From Chromohalobacter nigrandesensis (GTDB lineage: Bacteria; Pseudomonadota; Gammaproteobacteria; Pseudomonadales; Halomonadaceae), in NCBI RefSeq assembly GCF_023061285.1, contig NZ_JAKGAM010000005.1, positions 1 through 64,000 of the forward strand: DNA of 64,000 bases, written 5' to 3'. Every line of letters begins with the position of its first letter. Positions within the stretch are counted from its first letter, which is position 1. Of this stretch, positions 58,962-64,000 are shown piece after piece. The notes beneath the pieces are model-generated. The model searched no databases, was not told the DNA's origin, and worked only from the letters and a program-made list of their open reading frames with translations. The position numbers were made by a program, and so were the translations under genes.

Positions 58962-60074
58962 ATGGATAATGGATGGCACATGCCGGAACCTCCTTTGCCA
59001 CACTCTGCGCTCGAACCACCATATTCGGTCGAACCAAAACGACTGCTGGAACACCTGACGACGGCGGTAGTGCTGCTCGATGGTGCCCTGAATGTGCGTT
59101 GGATGAATCCGGCCGCCGAGTCGTTGCTGGCGACTAGCCGGGTACGTGTCATGGGCCAGCGACTGGAAAGCCTGGCGGGGGTCGACGGCTGCGTCGAGGC
59201 GGTGTTGCTCAAGGCGCGTGATGAGCTGCATCCCTTCACCCAGCGTGAGGCGAGTCTCGCGTTGCCGTCCGGCGAGTCGGCGACGGTGGATTTCACCGTG
59301 ACGCCGATGTCCGCGGATGAGTTGTTGATCGAGATCGAGCCGCGTGACCGGTTGCTGCGTATTTCCCGCGAGGAGGCGCTGATCGCGCGTCAGGAAACCA
59401 TCAAGGTACTCACCCGCGGGCTGGCGCACGAGGTCAAGAATCCGCTGGGCGGCATCCGTGGCGCGGCGCAACTGCTCGAGCGCGATCTGCCCGACCCGCA
59501 GCTCGCCGAGTTCACGCGGGTCATCGTCGAGGAGGCGGACCGCCTGCGCGACCTGGTCGATCGCATGCTGGGGCCCAACAGCATGAGTCGTCACGAACCG
59601 CTCAACATCCACAAGGTACTCGAACGCGTGCGGACCTTGCTGGAGGCCGAGCATCCGCGCACCCGGTATGTCCGCGACTATGACCCCAGCCTGCCGGAGC
59701 TGGAAGGCGACGAGGCGCAGTTGATCCAGGCGGTGCTCAATGTCGCCCGCAACGCCGTTCAGGCGATGGAAGAGCATGATATCGACATCCCGTGTCTGAC
59801 CCTGCGCACTCGGGCGCGGCGGCAGTTCACGTTGGGTGCCGAGCGTCATCGGCTGGTGTGCGAGCTGGGCATCATCGATAACGGCCCCGGCATCCCCGAG
59901 ACGCTGCGCGAGACGCTGTTCTATCCCATGGTTTCGGGGCGCGCCGAGGGCAGTGGCCTGGGGCTTTCCATCGCGCAGTCGATCCTGCATCAGCATCAGG
60001 GTTTGATCGAGTGCGACTCGGCGCCCGGGTGCACCGAATTTCGTTTATTGATTCCGCTTGAGAGCCATCATTGA
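58962..60074 (+). CDS. glnL: Nitrogen sensor histidine kinase NtrB (GlnL)
   Basis: The product has 370 residues (ATG 58980 is an alternative start). A PAS domain covers residues about 30-120 (LLDGALNVRWMNPAAESLL). The H box is LAHEVKNPLGGIRGAAQLLE, then the N box NVARNAVQAM, G1 IDNGPGIPE and G2 GSGLGLSIAQSIL. There is no membrane segment, so it is cytosolic. It phosphorylates NtrC when nitrogen is low, under PII control. ntrC begins 15 bases downstream. Confidence 0.95.
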   Translation: MDNGWHMPEPPLPHSALEPPYSVEPKRLLEHLTTAVVLLDGALNVRWMNPAAESLLATSRVRVMGQRLESLAGVDGCVEAVLLKARDELHPFTQREASLALPSGESATVDFTVTPMSADELLIEIEPRDRLLRISREEALIARQETIKVLTRGLAHEVKNPLGGIRGAAQLLERDLPDPQLAEFTRVIVEEADRLRDLVDRMLGPNSMSRHEPLNIHKVLERVRTLLEAEHPRTRYVRDYDPSLPELEGDEAQLIQAVLNVARNAVQAMEEHDIDIPCLTLRTRARRQFTLGAERHRLVCELGIIDNGPGIPETLRETLFYPMVSGRAEGSGLGLSIAQSILHQHQGLIECDSAPGCTEFRLLIPLESHH

Positions 60075-60089
60075 GGCTCGGGAGGCCCC

Positions 60090-61499
<1,410 letters not shown>

Positions 61500-61502
61500 T
61501 CC

Positions 61503-61588
61503 CGGCTGCTCGGCTGGGGCCGCAATACCCGCTCTCGACAAGGGCGGGGCAAACTCAAGGTGTTGCTGCCAGCGCTGGCGGACGACTG
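61503..61588 (+). pseudogene. Diverged duplicate of the ntrC 3' end
   Basis: The stretch reads LLGWGRNTRSRQGRGKLKVL then LPALADD and a stop. It repeats the end of NtrC (LLGWGRNTLTRKLKVLLPALADE) with an internal insertion and mostly synonymous base changes. It starts 3 bases after the ntrC stop and has no start of its own. It is a recombination scar from a related ntrC allele. Confidence 0.85.
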
Positions 61589-61621
61589 AGCGCCACGCGA
61601 TGGGGCAGATCTGTCGTCTGA

Positions 61622-61661
61622 TCGTCATCGTATCGTCATCCAAGCGTCGCGGGATTGTCAT
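61622..61661 (+). promoter_or_regulatory. Pho-box-like array upstream of phnD
   Basis: TCGTCAT at 61622, TCGTCAT at 61633 and TTGTCAT at 61655 lie exactly on an 11-base period (the unit at 61644 is weak). PhoB binds CTGTCAT repeats of this period. Induction of the phn transporter by phosphate starvation is inferred. Confidence 0.65.
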
Positions 61662-61669
61662 CCGTGGGG

Positions 61670-61699
61670 GCGAACAATGAAGAGGTGTTCATTGTTCGC
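61670..61699. repeat. Perfect 12-bp inverted repeat between Pho box and phnD
   Basis: GCGAACAATGAA and TTCATTGTTCGC flank GAGGTG. No T run follows, so it is not a simple terminator. It ends 16 bases before the phnD ATG. It may be an operator or an mRNA hairpin over the leader. Confidence 0.7.
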
Positions 61700-61715
61700 A
61701 ACCAGGTGACAATTC

Positions 61716-62696
61716 ATGTTGACGCAGACGCTTCCCTTGGGTCGCCCCTTTCTGGGGCTGACGCTGACCATTGCCGCGCTTGCCGCAGGCATTTCCACTG
61801 CCCAGGCCGATTTCAAGCTCAGCGATCGTTACACTGACAACGATGGCGATCTTGTTGCCGATATTCCTGAAAACGAGGCCCAGCAGCGCGATCCGGATAC
61901 GCTGGTTTTCGCGTACACGCCGGTGGAAGATCCCGCCGTCTACAAGGATGTGTGGGCTGGCTTCCTCGAGCATATGGAAGACGTTACCGGCAAGAAGGTG
62001 CAGTTCTTCCCCGTGCAGTCCAACGCCGCCCAGATCGAGGCGATGCGCGCCGGACGCTTGCACGTCGCCGGTTTCAATACCGGCTCCAACCCGCTGGCGG
62101 TGGCCTGCGCGGGCTTTCGACCCTTCGCCATGATGGCCGCCGACGATGGCTCCTTCGGCTACGAGATGGAGATCATCACCTATCCCGGCTCGGGTATCGA
62201 CGAGGTCGAGGATATCAAGGGTCACACGCTGACACATACCTCCGAGACCTCGAATTCCGGCTACAAGGCACCCACTGCGCTGCTGGCTTCGGAATTCGGT
62301 ATGAAGCCCGGTGAGGACTACGAGGTCGAATTCTCCGGTAAGCACGATAACTCGGTGCTGGGCGTCGCCAATCAAGACTACGAAGTCGCCACTGTCGCCA
62401 ACTCGGTCAAGAACCGCATGATCGACCGGGATGTGATCGATGCCGACCAGCTCGAGGTGATCTACCAGTCGGATACCTTCCCGACCACGGGGTACGGCGT
62501 GGCGCATGACCTCAAGCCTGAATTGCAGGAGGCCATCAAGGAGGCGTTCTTCAGCTTCGACTGGGAAGACTCCGCGCTGGCCGAGGAATTCGGCAAGAAC
62601 GGCGAATCGCAGTTCATCCCCATCACCTTCAAGAAAGAATGGTCGGTGATCCGGCAGATCGACGACGCCAACGGTGTGAAGTACCAGTGCTCGTGA
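61716..62696 (+). CDS. phnD: Phosphonate/phosphite ABC transporter substrate-binding protein, PhnD family
   Basis: The 326-residue protein has a signal peptide (LTLTIAALAAGISTAQA). The PhnD-type fold shows VFAYTPVEDPAVYKDVWAGF near the N-terminus, the ligand segment MRAGRLHVAGFNTGSNPLA and HTSETSNSGYKAPTAL. The first half of the mature protein is acidic, as expected in a halophile. The ligand could be phosphonate, phosphite or phosphate. It is first of a phnDCE operon behind a Pho-box-like array. Confidence 0.88.
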   Translation: MLTQTLPLGRPFLGLTLTIAALAAGISTAQADFKLSDRYTDNDGDLVADIPENEAQQRDPDTLVFAYTPVEDPAVYKDVWAGFLEHMEDVTGKKVQFFPVQSNAAQIEAMRAGRLHVAGFNTGSNPLAVACAGFRPFAMMAADDGSFGYEMEIITYPGSGIDEVEDIKGHTLTHTSETSNSGYKAPTALLASEFGMKPGEDYEVEFSGKHDNSVLGVANQDYEVATVANSVKNRMIDRDVIDADQLEVIYQSDTFPTTGYGVAHDLKPELQEAIKEAFFSFDWEDSALAEEFGKNGESQFIPITFKKEWSVIRQIDDANGVKYQCS

Positions 62697-62756
62697 GCCG
62701 ACGGGTGGCGGGCAGCGTTTATAGCGCCGTTCGCTGCTTGGAGCCAAGGGGATGAC

Positions 62757-63578
62757 ATGCTAGAACTCCAGCAACTTTCCAAGACCTATGCCACCGGCGA
62801 TGCGGCGCTGCGCGATGTGTCGTTCATGGTGCCACGCGGTCAGGTGGCGGGCTTGATCGGGCCTTCCGGCGCCGGCAAGTCGACGCTGATTCGCTGCATC
62901 AACCGCCTGGTCGATCCCAGTGCGGGCCGTATCTTGCTCGGTGAGACCGACCTCGCTCAGGTGGGGCGCGCTGAGTTGCGTCGCCAACGGCGGCGCATCG
63001 GCATGATCTTTCAGGAATATGCCCTGGTCGAGCGCCTCACCGTGATGGAGAACGTGCTCTCCGGGCGCCTGGGTTATGTGCCGTTCTGGCGCAGTTTCAC
63101 GCGGCGCTTTCCGGGACACGATATCGAGAATGCCTATCGCCTGCTGGATCGTGTGGGGTTGCTCGAAAAGGCCGACAAACGCGCCGACGCCTTGTCGGGC
63201 GGCCAGCGCCAGCGGGTGGGCATCGCCCGTGCCTTGGCGCAGGAGCCGGCGTTGCTGTTGGTCGATGAGCCGACCGCGAGCCTGGACCCCAAGACGAGCC
63301 GTCAGATCATGCGCTTGATCATCGAGATCTGCGATGAGCGCGAATTGCCGGCCATCGTCAATATTCACGACGTGCCGCTGGCCCAGCAGTTCATGCATCG
63401 CATCATCGGCTTGCGCGAGGGGGCGGTGGTCTTCGACGGGGCACCGTCGGCGCTCGATGAAGCGGTACTCGGCGATATCTACGGTGCCGAGGACTGGACG
63501 GCGATGCGCCGCGAGCACGAAGAAGACCAGGCTGCCGAGGCGGACGCCACGCGGCGTGTGGCGGAGGTCGTACGATGA
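62757..63578 (+). CDS. phnC: Phosphonate ABC transporter ATP-binding protein
   Basis: The 273-residue protein has Walker [11 protein letters not shown]-loop [11 protein letters not shown], signature [15 protein letters not shown], Walker [13 protein letters not shown] and switch His in [11 protein letters not shown]. It matches Phn[20 protein letters not shown] is a family-specific stretch. Its TGA overlaps the phnE start. Confidence 0.93.
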   Translation: MLELQQLSKTYATGDAALRDVSFMVPRGQVAGLIGPSGAGKSTLIRCINRLVDPSAGRILLGETDLAQVGRAELRRQRRRIGMIFQEYALVERLTVMENVLSGRLGYVPFWRSFTRRFPGHDIENAYRLLDRVGLLEKADKRADALSGGQRQRVGIARALAQEPALLLVDEPTASLDPKTSRQIMRLIIEICDERELPAIVNIHDVPLAQQFMHRIIGLREGAVVFDGAPSALDEAVLGDIYGAEDWTAMRREHEEDQAAEADATRRVAEVVR

Positions 63579-64000
63579 GTCTCGAGACGACCTATCCGAT
63601 GCACTGGCGGCGTCCGCCACGGATGTTGCGCGATCGGCGCTGGCGGCTCGTCGTACAGGGGGCGGCGCTCGTTTATCTGGTGCTGGCGGTGGGCTCGCTG
63701 GATATAGAGTGGTCGCGGGTGGTGGAAGGCCTGGCCCGGGGACAGCGTTTCGTGGAGGGGTTCTTGCAACCCGATTTCACCAGCCGCTGGGGCGATATTC
63801 GCCAGGGGTTGATCGAAAGCCTGACCATGACGCTGACCGCGACGGTGGTTGGGGTTCTGATCTCGGTGCCCATCGGTATCGGTGGCGCGCGCAACCTGGT
63901 GCCGGCGCCGGTATATGGAGTATGTCGCACGATCATTGCCGTCAGCCGCTCGCTGCAGGAGGTCATCATCGCGATCTTCCTGGTGGCGATGTTCGGCTTC
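63575..64000 (+). CDS. phnE: Phosphonate ABC transporter permease, 3' truncated by window edge
   Basis: The ATG overlaps the phnC stop (ATGA). The 142 visible residues start [15 protein letters not shown]. There is one early membrane helix ([18 protein letters not shown]) and the beginning of the ABC permease domain ([20 protein letters not shown] and [19 protein letters not shown]). Motif [10 protein letters not shown] is typical of PhnE. The rest is outside the window. Confidence 0.9.
   Translation, partial: MSLETTYPMHWRRPPRMLRDRRWRLVVQGAALVYLVLAVGSLDIEWSRVVEGLARGQRFVEGFLQPDFTSRWGDIRQGLIESLTMTLTATVVGVLISVPIGIGGARNLVPAPVYGVCRTIIAVSRSLQEVIIAIFLVAMFGF

Overview
The window reads as chromosomal DNA of a moderately halophilic, GC-rich gammaproteobacterium. 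Halomonas/Chromohalobacter (Halomonadaceae) is the best fit: a BCCT osmolyte transporter, OpgD, an AaeAB-like pump, a gamma-type glnA-ntrB-ntrC group with NtrC sites, and gammaproteobacterial TypA, OmpW and Zur-type signals. The genus is inferred from gene content only. No rRNA or tRNA gene was recognised.

Layout. 1-5.5 kb: tail of a VgrG and a type VI secretion cargo cassette (DUF4123 adaptor, lipoprotein, Tle1-like phospholipase, membrane protein), with two frame breaks at seven-G runs. 5.5-8.9 kb: hydroxybenzoate-type efflux pump on the minus strand. 9-14.8 kb: gloA, then an asparagine/aspartate cassette (ansA, aspA, AGCS symporter, divergent regulator), then a truncated second gloA 3' end. 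15-16.6 kb: opgD. 16.7-19.6 kb: Zur-type zinc uptake operon headed by an untracked 46-residue membrane protein. 19.9-28.8 kb: AraC regulator and a two-partner secretion pair. 29-32.9 kb: BCCT transporter and a hipBA pair whose hipA is broken by a 5-bp tandem duplication.

33-47.8 kb: a complete type I-F CRISPR-Cas locus: a divergent WYL regulator, cas1, cas2-3, csy1, csy2, csy3, cas6f and an array of 83 repeats and 82 spacers. The 397-base gap between cas3 and csy1 holds the most interesting structure in the window. On the minus strand two degenerate copies of the CRISPR repeat flank a 21-nt pseudo-spacer. That pseudo-spacer matches 17 of 21 positions, with a CC PAM, of a site abutting the -35 box of a strong divergent promoter. 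The promoter leads into a short RNA with a strong Shine-Dalgarno and a ten-codon ORF containing tandem AGG AGG codons. This is the architecture of a CreTA/CreR guard: a crRNA-like antitoxin that uses Cascade to silence a tRNA-sequestering RNA toxin and possibly the csy operon.

47.8-64 kb: an antitoxin remnant, a periplasmic GDPD, OmpW, a DAACS symporter, typA, two envelope-polysaccharide genes, the glnA-ntrBC nitrogen group, and the start of a phnCDE-type transporter behind a Pho-box-like array.

A second theme cuts across the window. At gloA, the WYL gene, typA and ntrC, the intact gene is followed by a divergent partial copy of its own 3' end or terminator. In three of the four, accessory genes lie between the two copies. 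This suggests a repeated mode of cassette acquisition at gene 3' ends.
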